10,838 nt of DNA from CAZKRU01 sp964555235 (GCA_964555235.1 CAZKRU010000104.1:1-10838), one strand, 5' to 3'. Positions 1-7,146 are shown, counted from the stretch's first letter. Made by a program: numbers and translations. Notes: generated by a model from the sequence alone, not told the origin.

Positions 1-1291
1 GGGCGAAGGGGAGCTTGTAGTAGGCGTTCAGACGATCGCCTCCTTGGAGGGAGCCGGGGGAATCTGTAATCTTTGTGGCAGCGGGGGAGGCTCCATTTTG
101 TTGGGCCGTTGTCAATTTCGTAACCGCTTCAAGCTGTTGTTGCATTGCTGCTGCTTGGTCGCTCTGAGCCGTTTTTTGTGCCGATTCCAATTGTTGGGTG
201 ACCGTTGCCAGCGTTTCGGTGCCAGTGGCGTTCGATTCTAGAATCTTTTTGAGCGAGGCTTGCTTTTGATTGAGCTGTGATTGCGCGTTTTTTTGATGCT
301 TTAAGCTTTCCGACAAGGAGGTTTGAGCCGTCTCCAACGTTTTCTTGGCGGCATCGGTCAGTGCCTGGGCGGTTTTGGCTTCTAAAAGATCGGCCTCGAT
401 TTTACTTTTCTTGGCTTTGTTTTGGGAATCTTTTTGGGCTTTAACCAATTCCTTGTACTTTTCGGTTTCGGTCTCTTTTTCAAGCTGACGTGCGGGGATT
501 TCAACCTGATCGAGTTGTGTTAATTCTTCCTGAAGTTTGGCAATTTCGTTTTGAAGTCTCGCGGATTCTTCAGTCTGTTGCTTCCACTTGCTCAAGGTCG
601 CCAAGGTCTTTTTTTGTAAATCCATCGCCTTTTGCTGGCTGCTGCTGGCGGTTTTTTGATCCGTATTGGCTTTCTGCTGACTCTCGATTGTCTCGGTAAA
701 TCCAGGTGCCACAAAATTTAGAGCCTGTGTCGCACGGTCCTGCTTGTCTTCAGAATCAATCTGCTTTTGCTTGATCGATTCCTGCAATTTCTCGATCTCG
801 GAGCGGAGTTGGGGAATCTCGTTCAAGGCCGCCTGAGCCGCGGCAGGGTCTCCAGTTTGATTGACTTGAGTCGCCTTGGAGGCCAACGCGTGAATCTGTT
901 CGGTCAGAAGGGCCTGATCTTTCAACGCCGCATTCTGGTCTTCCTGAACCTTCTTGAATTCCTCCAGAGCCGTCTGAGGGGCTGTGGCAGCGATGGTTTC
1001 CGCTTCGGTATTAAACGCATCAACGCGTTCTTTCACCAATTCGTCCATCTGTTTTTCTAATTCCAACAATTGAGTGACACGCTTTGCTGCATCTTCGGAC
1101 TGAGTTTCATTGATACGCTCAACGACCTCATTCATAAGGTCGGGACTTTTTTCAGTCATAGTCGCTGCAGAGTCCGAAGCATCTGGGGCCGTGAGCGGTA
1201 CTTCACGAAGGGGGGGGCACCATAAGAGGAGGGCAACGATCAGAAGGTGAAAACCGATCGAGAGAACGGCATCACGTGGTGAGATCCGCAT
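1..1291 (-). CDS. TolA/TonB-like coiled-coil membrane protein (C-terminus beyond window)
   Basis: An open frame of 430 codons runs from ATG at 1291 to the left edge without a stop, so the C-terminus is missing. Residues 1-7 look cytoplasmic and residues 8-25 form one hydrophobic helix (AVLSIGFHLLIVALLLWC). The rest, from about residue 55 to 400, is almost entirely charged and Gln/Ala/Lys/Glu-rich and reads as long coiled coil in the periplasm. The visible end (about residues 415-430) turns Gly/Pro/Tyr-containing, suggesting a following domain. Within the helix, S11, H15 and L22 have the spacing of the conserved Ser, His and Leu of the TonB and TolA anchor; the fourth position, Ser, is Pro here. 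The gene follows the TolQ/TolR-like pair by 22 bases, which is TolA's place in tol operons. I infer an energy transducer linking the proton channel to the outer envelope. A generic coiled-coil protein is the alternative. No clear Shine-Dalgarno precedes the start. Confidence 0.8.
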   Translation of the reverse strand, partial: MRISPRDAVLSIGFHLLIVALLLWCPPLREVPLTAPDASDSAATMTEKSPDLMNEVVERINETQSEDAAKRVTQLLELEKQMDELVKERVDAFNTEAETIAATAPQTALEEFKKVQEDQNAALKDQALLTEQIHALASKATQVNQTGDPAAAQAALNEIPQLRSEIEKLQESIKQKQIDSEDKQDRATQALNFVAPGFTETIESQQKANTDQKTASSSQQKAMDLQKKTLATLSKWKQQTEESARLQNEIAKLQEELTQLDQVEIPARQLEKETETEKYKELVKAQKDSQNKAKKSKIEADLLEAKTAQALTDAAKKTLETAQTSLSESLKHQKNAQSQLNQKQASLKKILESNATGTETLATVTQQLESAQKTAQSDQAAAMQQQLEAVTKLTTAQQNGASPAATKITDSPGSLQGGDRLNAYYKLPFA

Positions 1292-1306
1292 TAACCGCTC
1301 GGTTAA
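1291..1306. promoter_or_regulatory. 16-base perfect inverted repeat abutting the coiled-coil gene start
   Basis: TTAACCG-CT-CGGTTAA has 7-base perfect arms and a 2-base centre. It occupies the space between the ExbD/TolR stop (1314) and the coiled-coil gene, and includes the first base of that gene's ATG. It covers the region where a ribosome binding site would lie. It could be a DNA operator; an RNA hairpin would need a larger loop than 2 bases. Function is inferred only from position and symmetry. Confidence 0.35.
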
Positions 1307-1313
1307 GGTCGGT

Positions 1314-1733
1314 TCAGCTTTTTTTATCAGGTTTTCGGGTGTGGAATCCGACATTTTTGAGTCCCTCGAATTGACAGAGCTCGAGCACTTCGATGATTTG
1401 TTCGTAACGGGTATTCCGGTCGATATCCAAACGTACGGGCTGATTCGCCCCTTGGGCGGCGGCTTTTTGAAGTCGTAAATGTAAATCCTCCGTGGTCGTC
1501 GGATTGCCATCGATATATTTTCTGCCGGTCTGGTCAATTCCAATGACTAAAACATTCGATTCAACCGGGACCTCAAGTGAGGCGGCGCTTTCAGGCAGGA
1601 TGACGGGGAGTTCCGTTTGTGTGACCTTCAGCGTCGTGGCGACCATAAAAAAGATCAGCAGCACCATCATCACATCGATCATGGGAACGAGTGGGAGTTC
1701 GAAGTTTTCTTCGTGATCGTGTCGAATTCTCAT
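1314..1733 (-). CDS. ExbD/TolR-family proton channel subunit
   Basis: This 139-residue protein is the usual size for ExbD/TolR. It has a short cytoplasmic N-terminus, one membrane helix (about residues 18-37) and a periplasmic domain. The helix begins with LPLVPMIDVMMVLLIFFM, the family's signature; D20 corresponds to the essential membrane aspartate that carries protons with ExbB/TolQ. The C-terminal part (ILPES, then a beta/alpha domain) fits the periplasmic dimerisation domain. I chose ATG 1733 because it overlaps the upstream gene's stop as ATGA and has AAGG about 5 bases ahead, the only convincing Shine-Dalgarno in the window. An in-frame ATG at 1751 lacks one. The protein should work with the channel subunit at 1730-2518 and the coiled-coil protein at 1-1291. 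Whether it is closer to ExbD or TolR cannot be told from the sequence alone. Confidence 0.95.
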   Translation of the reverse strand: MRIRHDHEENFELPLVPMIDVMMVLLIFFMVATTLKVTQTELPVILPESAASLEVPVESNVLVIGIDQTGRKYIDGNPTTTEDLHLRLQKAAAQGANQPVRLDIDRNTRYEQIIEVLELCQFEGLKNVGFHTRKPDKKS

Positions 1734-2518
1734 GGGGCCTTCATGAACCATTCCGAGAGGAGATTGTTGATTTCTTCAGAAACGATGACGCCGTAGGTAT
1801 TGCTGCGACTCCGAAAATAATGATATGCCGAAAGAAAGGGGATGGCGAAGGCGATTCCCATGGCTGTCGTGGCAAGTGCTTCAGAAATGCCGCCGGCCAA
1901 TTGCGCCGGATTTCCGAGCGCTCCCGCAAGTGCGACCAAGGCAAAGGCATCGATCATTCCCATAATCATTCCAAGCAAACCGAAGAGCGGTTGAAGCATG
2001 GCAACGACTCCAAGGGGATAGGCAAGCTGGTTAAAATTGGCGAGCTCACAGGAAACCCGGTCTCCTACGGCGGCGGAAAGGTCGGCGACCGATTGGTGAC
2101 GATGTTTCACGATGAACGAGATGGCGCGTGAGAGGGTGCTTGGTTCCTGATCTTGGAGGGCTTCTAAGGCTTCAAAATTTTTCTCATTCCAAAGCTGGCG
2201 GGCGCGCGCGGAAAGGCCGCGTGGGGCGACATTTTTGCGCTGTAATTTAATCAGGCAAGCGATGGCAAAGGCACCACCAAACAGCGAGACCGCGATTTGG
2301 ATGACTCCCGTCGTACCAGATGCCTTGAGAACGGCAATCAAGCGGGAAATTTCGGAATGATCCGCATGGGCGGGAGGGGCTGCTGGCGTTTTAACGGTTG
2401 CCGCCGGTTTTGCCGCTTCGGTCGGTTCCTCTCCCTGAGCGAATCCTGTCAGAGCGATCGCGCTCATCCAGATTGAAAGTATTAATGAGGTCAGTTTGAG
2501 GAAGGAGATTTTTTTCAT
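1730..2518 (-). CDS. MotA/TolQ/ExbB-family proton channel subunit with signal peptide
   Basis: This 262-residue protein begins with a signal peptide (MKKISFLK then a hydrophobic stretch to about residue 27, possible cleavage after GFA). A Pro/Ala-rich linker follows (about 30-55). Three membrane segments come next, at about 69-91, 166-197 and 209-236. The family core motifs are clear: FGLLGMIMGMIDAF (179-192) and ISEALATTAMGIAFAIP (211-227). In this family five such subunits surround an ExbD/TolR dimer and use the proton gradient to move a periplasmic partner. The extra signal peptide and linker are absent from E. coli TolQ but occur in some ExbB-type proteins. Start chosen at ATG 2518, where the signal peptide begins. 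The frame stays open upstream to a TTG at 2674, but that extension is encoded largely by a palindromic repeat. It is the first gene of the operon. Confidence 0.95.
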   Translation of the reverse strand: MKKISFLKLTSLILSIWMSAIALTGFAQGEEPTEAAKPAATVKTPAAPPAHADHSEISRLIAVLKASGTTGVIQIAVSLFGGAFAIACLIKLQRKNVAPRGLSARARQLWNEKNFEALEALQDQEPSTLSRAISFIVKHRHQSVADLSAAVGDRVSCELANFNQLAYPLGVVAMLQPLFGLLGMIMGMIDAFALVALAGALGNPAQLAGGISEALATTAMGIAFAIPFLSAYHYFRSRSNTYGVIVSEEINNLLSEWFMKAP

Positions 2519-2537
2519 GATCAGTTGAAGTGTTACT

Positions 2538-2566
2538 TTCTTACGTTGCGATGATCGGAATAACAA
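2538..2566 (-). promoter_or_regulatory. possible sigma70-type promoter for the Tol-like operon
   Basis: Reading the minus strand, TTGTTA (2566-2561) and TAAGAA (2543-2538) are 17 bases apart, a reasonable -35/-10 arrangement with a weak -10. Transcription would start near 2531, about 13 bases before the ATG at 2518. The match is by eye and the promoter consensus of this organism is unknown. Confidence 0.25.
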
Positions 2567-2619
2567 GTAAAATGCTTCGTGTCCCCGCCCGCAACTTCTA
2601 AGCACTTGAAATCCAGAGG

Positions 2620-2706
2620 TTTCTCGCCAAGGTCGCGAAGGCGCTAAGTGAGAAGGAATTTGTTTTAAATCCAAACGCTTTGCGCCTTGGCGGGCTTAGC
2701 GAGAGA
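2620..2706. repeat. palindromic element, family C (CGCNAAGG type), copy 1
   Basis: An imperfect inverted repeat with two 29-base arms, 2620-2648 and 2678-2706, which match at 23 of 29 positions, and a 29-base loop. The arms read as three units of the form CGCNAAGN (for example CGCCAAGG, CGCGAAGG, CGCTAAGT). The right arm is identical over 29 bases to the right arm of the copy at 8952-9040. The loop carries TTTAAATCCAAA (2664-2675). It lies upstream of the proton channel gene, and in one frame it encodes a spurious N-terminal extension of that gene. Confidence 0.85.
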
Positions 2707-2747
2707 TGAATCCACTTCACAACCGTGTCAGCACGTTCCACGGGCAG

Positions 2748-2800
2748 GAGCTTTGTGTGAGGAACAACTTGCTTCACTGAGAGGCACGAAGCTCACGAAG
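2748..2800. repeat. short palindromic element, family B (CACNAAGG type)
   Basis: GAGCTTTGTG (2748-2757) can pair with CACGAAGCTC (2785-2794) over 10 positions with one G-U pair. The right side continues as repeated CACGAAG units up to 2800, four bases short of the msrB stop. The unit sequence and the flank GAGGAACAACTTGCT resemble the two longer family-B copies, so this looks like a shortened or decayed copy. It would form a hairpin just after msrB in the transcript, with no U-run to make it a standard terminator. Confidence 0.6.
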
Positions 2801-2803
2801 TTT

Positions 2804-3208
2804 TTACTCCAGGCAGGGTCCCTCCGTGAATTTCAACGAAACCGAATTCAAACAGTAGCGCAGTCCGGTTGGAGCGGGGCCGTCGTCGAAGACATGTCCG
2901 AGATGGGCGTCGCAGCGGGCGCAAAGAATTTCGCTTCGGATCATTCCATGACTCGCGTCGTTTTCCGTAATGACATTTTCGGAATTTACCGGAGCAAAAA
3001 AGCTCGGCCATCCAGTGCCGGAATCGAATTTGGTTTCCGAAGTAAAGAGAGGAAGCTCGCAACAAACGCAGTGATACGTCCCCGGTTTTTTATGATCGAA
3101 GAAAGCGCCGCAGAAGGGTCGTTCAGTTCCTTTTTGGCGAGTGACTTGATATTGTTCCGGGGTAAGTTGAGCGCGCCATTCGGCTTCAGATTTTGTAATT
3201 TTTTTCAT
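2804..3208 (-). CDS. msrB: peptide-methionine (R)-S-oxide reductase MsrB
   Basis: This 134-residue protein has the full MsrB pattern. It reduces the R-epimer of methionine sulfoxide in proteins, normally with thioredoxin. Visible features are GTERPFCG (27-34), the zinc pairs C47-x2-C50 and C96-x2-C99, FDSGTGWPSF (61-70), CDAHLGHVFDDGP (99-111) and RYCLNS (117-122), whose C119 is the catalytic nucleophile. The resolving cysteine found in the SGCGWPSF context of E. coli MsrB is Thr65 here; C33 in PFCG is a candidate substitute. No export signal is visible, so it is probably cytoplasmic. The start at 3208 gives the normal family length. The 16 bases before it are nearly all pyrimidine (CTCCTCCTCCCCC), the opposite of a Shine-Dalgarno. 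It lies 63 bases after putA on the same strand, with a palindromic element between. Confidence 0.97.
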   Translation of the reverse strand: MKKITKSEAEWRAQLTPEQYQVTRQKGTERPFCGAFFDHKKPGTYHCVCCELPLFTSETKFDSGTGWPSFFAPVNSENVITENDASHGMIRSEILCARCDAHLGHVFDDGPAPTGLRYCLNSVSLKFTEGPCLE

Positions 3209-3228
3209 AAGGGGGAGGAGGAGACATT

Positions 3229-3334
3229 CTCACACAAAGGCACCAAGTCACAAAGGGGACGGTTTTTTGTTTCATGGAATAAAAAGATGGTGACGGTTTG
3301 AAAGTCTTTGGGGCTTTGTTCCTTTGTGTGAGGA
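3229..3334. repeat. palindromic element, family B, full copy across the end of putA
   Basis: The arms at 3229-3255 and 3306-3332 are 27 bases long and match as inverted repeats at 23 positions. The left arm reads CACAAAGG, CACCAAGT, CACAAAGG, that is three 8-base units. The loop (TTTTTTGTTTCATGGAAT and onward) is clearly related to the loop of the copy at 8830-8930, so this is one dispersed element rather than two unrelated hairpins. The putA stop codon (3272-3274) lies inside the loop, and the right arm encodes residues about 1211-1219 of PutA. msrB starts 21 bases beyond the left arm. Confidence 0.85.
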
Positions 3335-6300
3335 AGTTTCTTTCGTCGCCGTGTTGGTCTGTTCTGCTTTGTGTGAGATATCAGGCTTCAAATTTCCATA
3401 ACGGTGCGTTTCGATGCAAATTGTCTGTTCCTGAAAAAGTCCGAGGAGTTCGATTCGTCCATCGAGCAGGACCGGTCTTTGATCAACGAAAACGCCGGAG
3501 GTGGCGGCGGCCTGCAGAAGGTTTTGAGAAGCGCGACCGGGGGCCGCATAGCGGAGGCGGCGAATCTTTCCTTTGCTCATCTCCTGGATCATCTCTGGAT
3601 CGTTCTCTTCTTTCACCGTCACGTGCCAGGATTGGAGGAATTGGGTGAGCCATGGGGCGAGACGATGCCCCGGCGCGGTACTGATTCTCCAAGAGGCTCC
3701 ACTGATTCGAGCGGCGGCGAGTCGTGAAATCATCTCGAGCGGTGTATCGCGGGGATCGAGTCGCACCACGTAGCCTTTCCACGGAAGATAACGCCGGAGG
3801 TTTTCCTGTCCGAGAAGATTCCAGTCGTTGTGGGTCTTTGAGAACTCCTCCGTGAAGGCGTGGTAGAGACTTCGCACGGATGCTTCGATTTTTCCCATTT
3901 CGGAAGGAGTTAATCCGGTGGGCGGATTGGTTTTAATCCAGGCGAGCGATTCTTGAAGGTCGGAAGGAAGTTCTCCTTTGCGTTCGGGGGCTCGTGAATT
4001 TCCAAACGCAAAAAGCGGAAAGAGATAATTCGGGCCACCGGCCTTCACTCCGGGACCGAAGACTGATTTAGCGAAACCTCCAAACGGTTGGCGGCCGACA
4101 ATCGCTCCTGTGGTGGGGCGATTGAGATAAAGATTTCCCACGCGGAGTTTTGATCTCCATCGTTTCTGCTCGCGTTTATCTAGGCTTTGGAGTCCGGCCG
4201 TTAATCCGTAGCCCGTTTGGTGAACGATCTGGATCGCTTCATCCAGATGTTGAAATCGCATCACGCCGATGACAGGGCCAAAGAGCTCAGTGGTGTGGGT
4301 AAAGCTTCCCCGCTGAACTCCCCATTTCACGCCGGGTGAATACAGCTCCGGATGGTTCGGATCCGATTCGGGGGCCACCAGCCATTCTTCGCCTGGTTCG
4401 AGGGTTGTTAATCCACGGTGCAAGGTCTCCAGAGGAGGTCGAATCAGCGGGCCGACCCGGGTGGCCAGATCCCAAGCAGATCCGACTTTTAAACTTTTCA
4501 CCGCATCGCGAAGCGCTTCTCGGAAGCCTGGATCGTCGTAGAGCTCCGCTTCCAAAAGGAGGAGCGAGGTGGCGGAACATTTCTGGCCGCTATGACTGAA
4601 GGCCGATTGAACGAGATGTTTGATCGCTTGTTCGCGATCAGCCATGGCGGTTACGATCATGGCATTTTTGCCGCCGGTCTCTGCCATCAGAAAAAGTGAG
4701 GGGTGCTTGGTTTGGATTCGCTCGGCAGTTTCGGTTCCTCCTGTCAGAATGGCGGCATCCGCATGAGGAAGGAGATTCTCCTCGGCGAGCGCCCCCGAAC
4801 AGGGGACGAATTGGAGAACGGTCTTCGGAATTCCCGCTTTCCAAAAACAGTGGCAGAGTTCCCAAGCAACCATGACGGCATCGGACGAGGGTTTGAGAAT
4901 GACATGATTTCCTGCGCAGAGGGCGGCCGCAATTCCTCCGCACGGAATGGCGATTGGGAAATTCCAAGGAGAGAGTACGACAACGGTTCCGCGCGGGGCA
5001 ATTTCCAGGTGAGTTCGCTCCCAGACGGAATCGGCAGTTCGCACGTAGTATCGGATAAAATCAATTGCTTCGGAGACTTCTGCATCTCCTTCCGAAATAA
5101 TCTTACCGGCATTCGCCAACGCCATTCCGATCAGATCCCCTCGACTGCGGGAAATTTCATGTGCGGCACGTTCCAACGCTTCGCGGCGATCACTCCACTT
5201 GCTCTTCCTCCACTCCGTTGGATCTTCCCGGGTGGTTTGAATGGCAAGCGCCAGTTGCTCGCGCGTGGCGGTTGCATAACGCCCGAGAATGACGCCGGGT
5301 CGCGAAGGATCATGACATCCCCGGGAGTTGGCACTGGTAAAGAATTCCTTTCCGCCGACCACCACCGGGATTGCGAATTTCTCTTCGTTGAGGCGACGTT
5401 GCAGATTCGTGAGAAGATCCAAGGCCCAGTCGCTGTTGGCGAGCAGGGAGAAATCGGTGTCCGGTTCATTTTCGAATGAGGCCCGAGGAGTGAAATTGCC
5501 TTCCGGTCTGAGGCGGTTTTGAGTCCGTCGCGGTTGATCCTGGAGTGGAAGGTGACAGGAGGCGTGAAAGGTTTCGGCAAGGGTATTCCAGGAGGCGTCG
5601 GAATCGGAAAGATTTTGGGCATGGCGCAGGAAATTTTCAGGCCCGGTATTTTCATCGAGTCGCCGAACGAGATACGCAATGGCATTCAAAAATTCCGAGG
5701 ATCGACAAGCGGGCGCGTAGAGAAGGAGGTTGACTCCGCATTCACCCAAGGCGCGCACTTGGGCATTGGCCATTCCTTCCAGCATTTCAAGCTGAACCGT
5801 CTCGAAGGCATTGGCCTCGCGAACGTGCAACAACGCATGGGCGATCTCAAAAAGATTGTGGGAAGCGATTCCGAGGTGAACGGCGTTTCGATTTTCCGGC
5901 CGCAGTCCATACTCGAGCATTCGCTTGTAGTGAGAATCCGTCTCCGGTTTGGTGAGAAAGGGAGCTTGAGGCCAACCCCGGTGTGCGGCCTCGATTCGCT
6001 CCATCTCGAGATTAGCCCCTTTGACGATTCGAATCGTAATGGGAGCTCCACCGGCTGCGACACGTTCTTGAGCCCAGGTCGTCAGTTCCTGTTGAATCAG
6101 AAATGAGTCGGGAAGATAGGCTTGCAGGGCGATTCCGGCAGAGACTGATTTCAGTTCCGGTTGATCGAGCGTTCGGATAAAGGCTTCGGCGGTGAGGAAG
6201 AGGTCCTGATATTCCTCCATATCGAGATAAATAAATTTGGCAACCTCTGTTCCATTGGTTCGGCGAAAGCGACTGGCTCCGGCTTTGCGGAAAAGCGGCG

Positions 6301-6961
6301 TCAGTCGTTCTACGAGTCGATCGATGGTTTGGCGCCGGGCGAGAGGAGAAATTTGGGAGTCGAGCGTTGAGATTTTGACGGAGAGGACTTCGATTTCAGG
6401 ATGATCCAGGGCATCGAGATAGCGTTGATGACGCTGGGCGGCATCTTTTTCGCCGAGGAGCGCCTCACCGAGAAAATTGACATTGATGCGAATCCCCTCC
6501 GCATGACGTTTCTGGAGATGTTTGGTAAAGGCCGGCTCTTCGGCAGAGAGAACAAAGGATCTTGCATCCGAACGAATTTTCTCTTTGACCAGCGCAAGGG
6601 AGAGCGTGGGGAGGATTCCTCCGAAGGATTGAAAGAGCGAGAGAAGAGTGCGTTCCCATGGCTTAAAAAAATGGGGAGTTCCTTCGCTTTTCAGGAGATA
6701 ACGAAACTGATCCACCGCCCGGGCTGCATTACGGGGGCGAAAGACTTGATCGGTGATTTGAAAAAGAGTCGATTTGTCCTTTGGATGGTGAAGCATGCGA
6801 TCGAGCTGCTCGGCACGTCGTCGCTCCTCCGGAGTTCGAAGGGCTTGGGAGCGGTGAAGCAGAGCTCGAGCGAGAAAAATAGTCTCCTGCTGCCTTCTCG
6901 GATGGATCGAATCCGGATCGAAGACAAACTCGTTGAGAAGCGAATCAATGGGCGAGGACAT
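3272..6961 (-). CDS. putA: bifunctional proline dehydrogenase / L-glutamate gamma-semialdehyde dehydrogenase PutA
   Basis: This 1229-residue enzyme oxidises proline to pyrroline-5-carboxylate (FAD) and then to glutamate (NAD). The proline dehydrogenase barrel spans about residues 120-450, with RIVKGA (311-316) and RRLDENTG (433-440). The aldehyde dehydrogenase part spans about 505-985: SPWNFP (664-669), E761 in ETGGKNA, catalytic C795 in SGQKCSA, ELFGPV (892-897) and FGGFAKSVFGPGVKAGGP (960-977). About 200 further residues follow, as in the long PutA forms that carry a C-terminal domain. No ribbon-helix-helix DNA-binding domain is seen at the N-terminus, so it is probably not a repressor of its own gene. 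ATG 6961 opens with a plausible PutA N-terminus; no Shine-Dalgarno precedes it. Residues from about 1195 on (ISHKAEQ, then SSHKGTKPQR) are encoded by repeat DNA, so the native C-terminus was probably altered by insertion. Confidence 0.97.
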   Translation of the reverse strand: MSSPIDSLLNEFVFDPDSIHPRRQQETIFLARALLHRSQALRTPEERRRAEQLDRMLHHPKDKSTLFQITDQVFRPRNAARAVDQFRYLLKSEGTPHFFKPWERTLLSLFQSFGGILPTLSLALVKEKIRSDARSFVLSAEEPAFTKHLQKRHAEGIRINVNFLGEALLGEKDAAQRHQRYLDALDHPEIEVLSVKISTLDSQISPLARRQTIDRLVERLTPLFRKAGASRFRRTNGTEVAKFIYLDMEEYQDLFLTAEAFIRTLDQPELKSVSAGIALQAYLPDSFLIQQELTTWAQERVAAGGAPITIRIVKGANLEMERIEAAHRGWPQAPFLTKPETDSHYKRMLEYGLRPENRNAVHLGIASHNLFEIAHALLHVREANAFETVQLEMLEGMANAQVRALGECGVNLLLYAPACRSSEFLNAIAYLVRRLDENTGPENFLRHAQNLSDSDASWNTLAETFHASCHLPLQDQPRRTQNRLRPEGNFTPRASFENEPDTDFSLLANSDWALDLLTNLQRRLNEEKFAIPVVVGGKEFFTSANSRGCHDPSRPGVILGRYATATREQLALAIQTTREDPTEWRKSKWSDRREALERAAHEISRSRGDLIGMALANAGKIISEGDAEVSEAIDFIRYYVRTADSVWERTHLEIAPRGTVVVLSPWNFPIAIPCGGIAAALCAGNHVILKPSSDAVMVAWELCHCFWKAGIPKTVLQFVPCSGALAEENLLPHADAAILTGGTETAERIQTKHPSLFLMAETGGKNAMIVTAMADREQAIKHLVQSAFSHSGQKCSATSLLLLEAELYDDPGFREALRDAVKSLKVGSAWDLATRVGPLIRPPLETLHRGLTTLEPGEEWLVAPESDPNHPELYSPGVKWGVQRGSFTHTTELFGPVIGVMRFQHLDEAIQIVHQTGYGLTAGLQSLDKREQKRWRSKLRVGNLYLNRPTTGAIVGRQPFGGFAKSVFGPGVKAGGPNYLFPLFAFGNSRAPERKGELPSDLQESLAWIKTNPPTGLTPSEMGKIEASVRSLYHAFTEEFSKTHNDWNLLGQENLRRYLPWKGYVVRLDPRDTPLEMISRLAAARISGASWRISTAPGHRLAPWLTQFLQSWHVTVKEENDPEMIQEMSKGKIRRLRYAAPGRASQNLLQAAATSGVFVDQRPVLLDGRIELLGLFQEQTICIETHRYGNLKPDISHKAEQTNTATKETSSHKGTKPQRLSNRHHLFIP
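3367..3378. repeat. isolated family-B half-arm inside the putA 3' end
   Basis: CTTTGTGTGAGA repeats the outer end of the family-B right arm (3321-3332) about 45 bases away. On the minus strand it encodes the ISHK of PutA residues 1195-1198, echoing SSHK at 1210-1213. It suggests a second or duplicated insertion event in the putA tail. The motif is short, so this is only moderately certain. Confidence 0.45.
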
Positions 6962-6995
6962 AGTTCAAGTCGCGCTGCAAGAGTAAGAGAGAAGG

Positions 6996-7007
6996 TTTAA
7001 ATCCAAA
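6996..7007 (-). repeat. family-C loop motif (remnant element) upstream of putA
   Basis: TTTAAATCCAAA on the plus strand is identical to the 12-base motif in the family-C loop at 2664-2675 and is the reverse complement of that at 8989-9000. It is preceded by AGAGAAGG, like GAGAAGG in copy 1. The arms are no longer recognisable, so this is either a decayed element or an independent short site. It lies 35 bases upstream of the putA ATG. Confidence 0.5.
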
Positions 7008-7043
7008 AGGAAAAAGTTTCTTGAGCTAAGGCAGGGAGAGTTA

Positions 7044-7120
7044 ACCACGGAAATTACGGAATACACGGAAGTCTGATTTTGTCTCGACTTCAATTCAGTG
7101 TGTTCCGTAATTTCCGTGGT
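7044..7120. repeat. palindromic element, family D (ACGGAAWT type)
   Basis: The arms 7044-7066 and 7098-7120 are inverted repeats matching at 22 of 23 bases; both contain CCACGGAAATTACGGAA. The inner part adds GAAGTC (7068-7073) facing GACTTC (7086-7091), giving a hairpin with a short loop. The left arm and its continuation read as three units of the type ACGGAANN (ACGGAAAT, TACGGAAT, ACACGGAAG). It lies in the gap between the dehydrogenase stop and the putA start. Only one copy is present in the window. Confidence 0.85.
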
Positions 7121-7146
7121 AAATTCAAATATTATTGTCGGGATAC

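Noticed and set aside
44..1060. Several plus-strand frames (44-241, 490-699, 767-1060) in the left part
   Set aside because: The minus strand is open for the full 1291 bases and gives a coherent coiled-coil protein; these are its shadows.
1691..2131. 146-codon plus-strand frame opposite the proton channel genes
   Set aside because: It overlaps strongly supported family motifs on the other strand and has no domain of its own.
3211..3223. GGGGGAGGAGGAG on the plus strand, considered as a strong ribosome binding site
   Set aside because: No start codon with a sensible reading frame follows at suitable distance; the genes here are on the other strand.
2687..3301. 204-codon plus-strand frame opposite msrB
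   Set aside because: It is antisense to msrB, and its end (SHKGTKSQRG) is simply the translation of the family-B left arm.
3483..3782. 99-codon minus-strand frame in the putA C-terminal region, considered as an overlapping gene
   Set aside because: It is Arg-rich, lacks any domain and lies in an alternative frame of putA.
4703..5479. 258-codon open frame on the plus strand opposite putA
   Set aside because: It lies fully within the well-supported putA gene, has no recognisable domain and looks like the low-complexity Gly/Arg/Ser mix typical of antisense frames.
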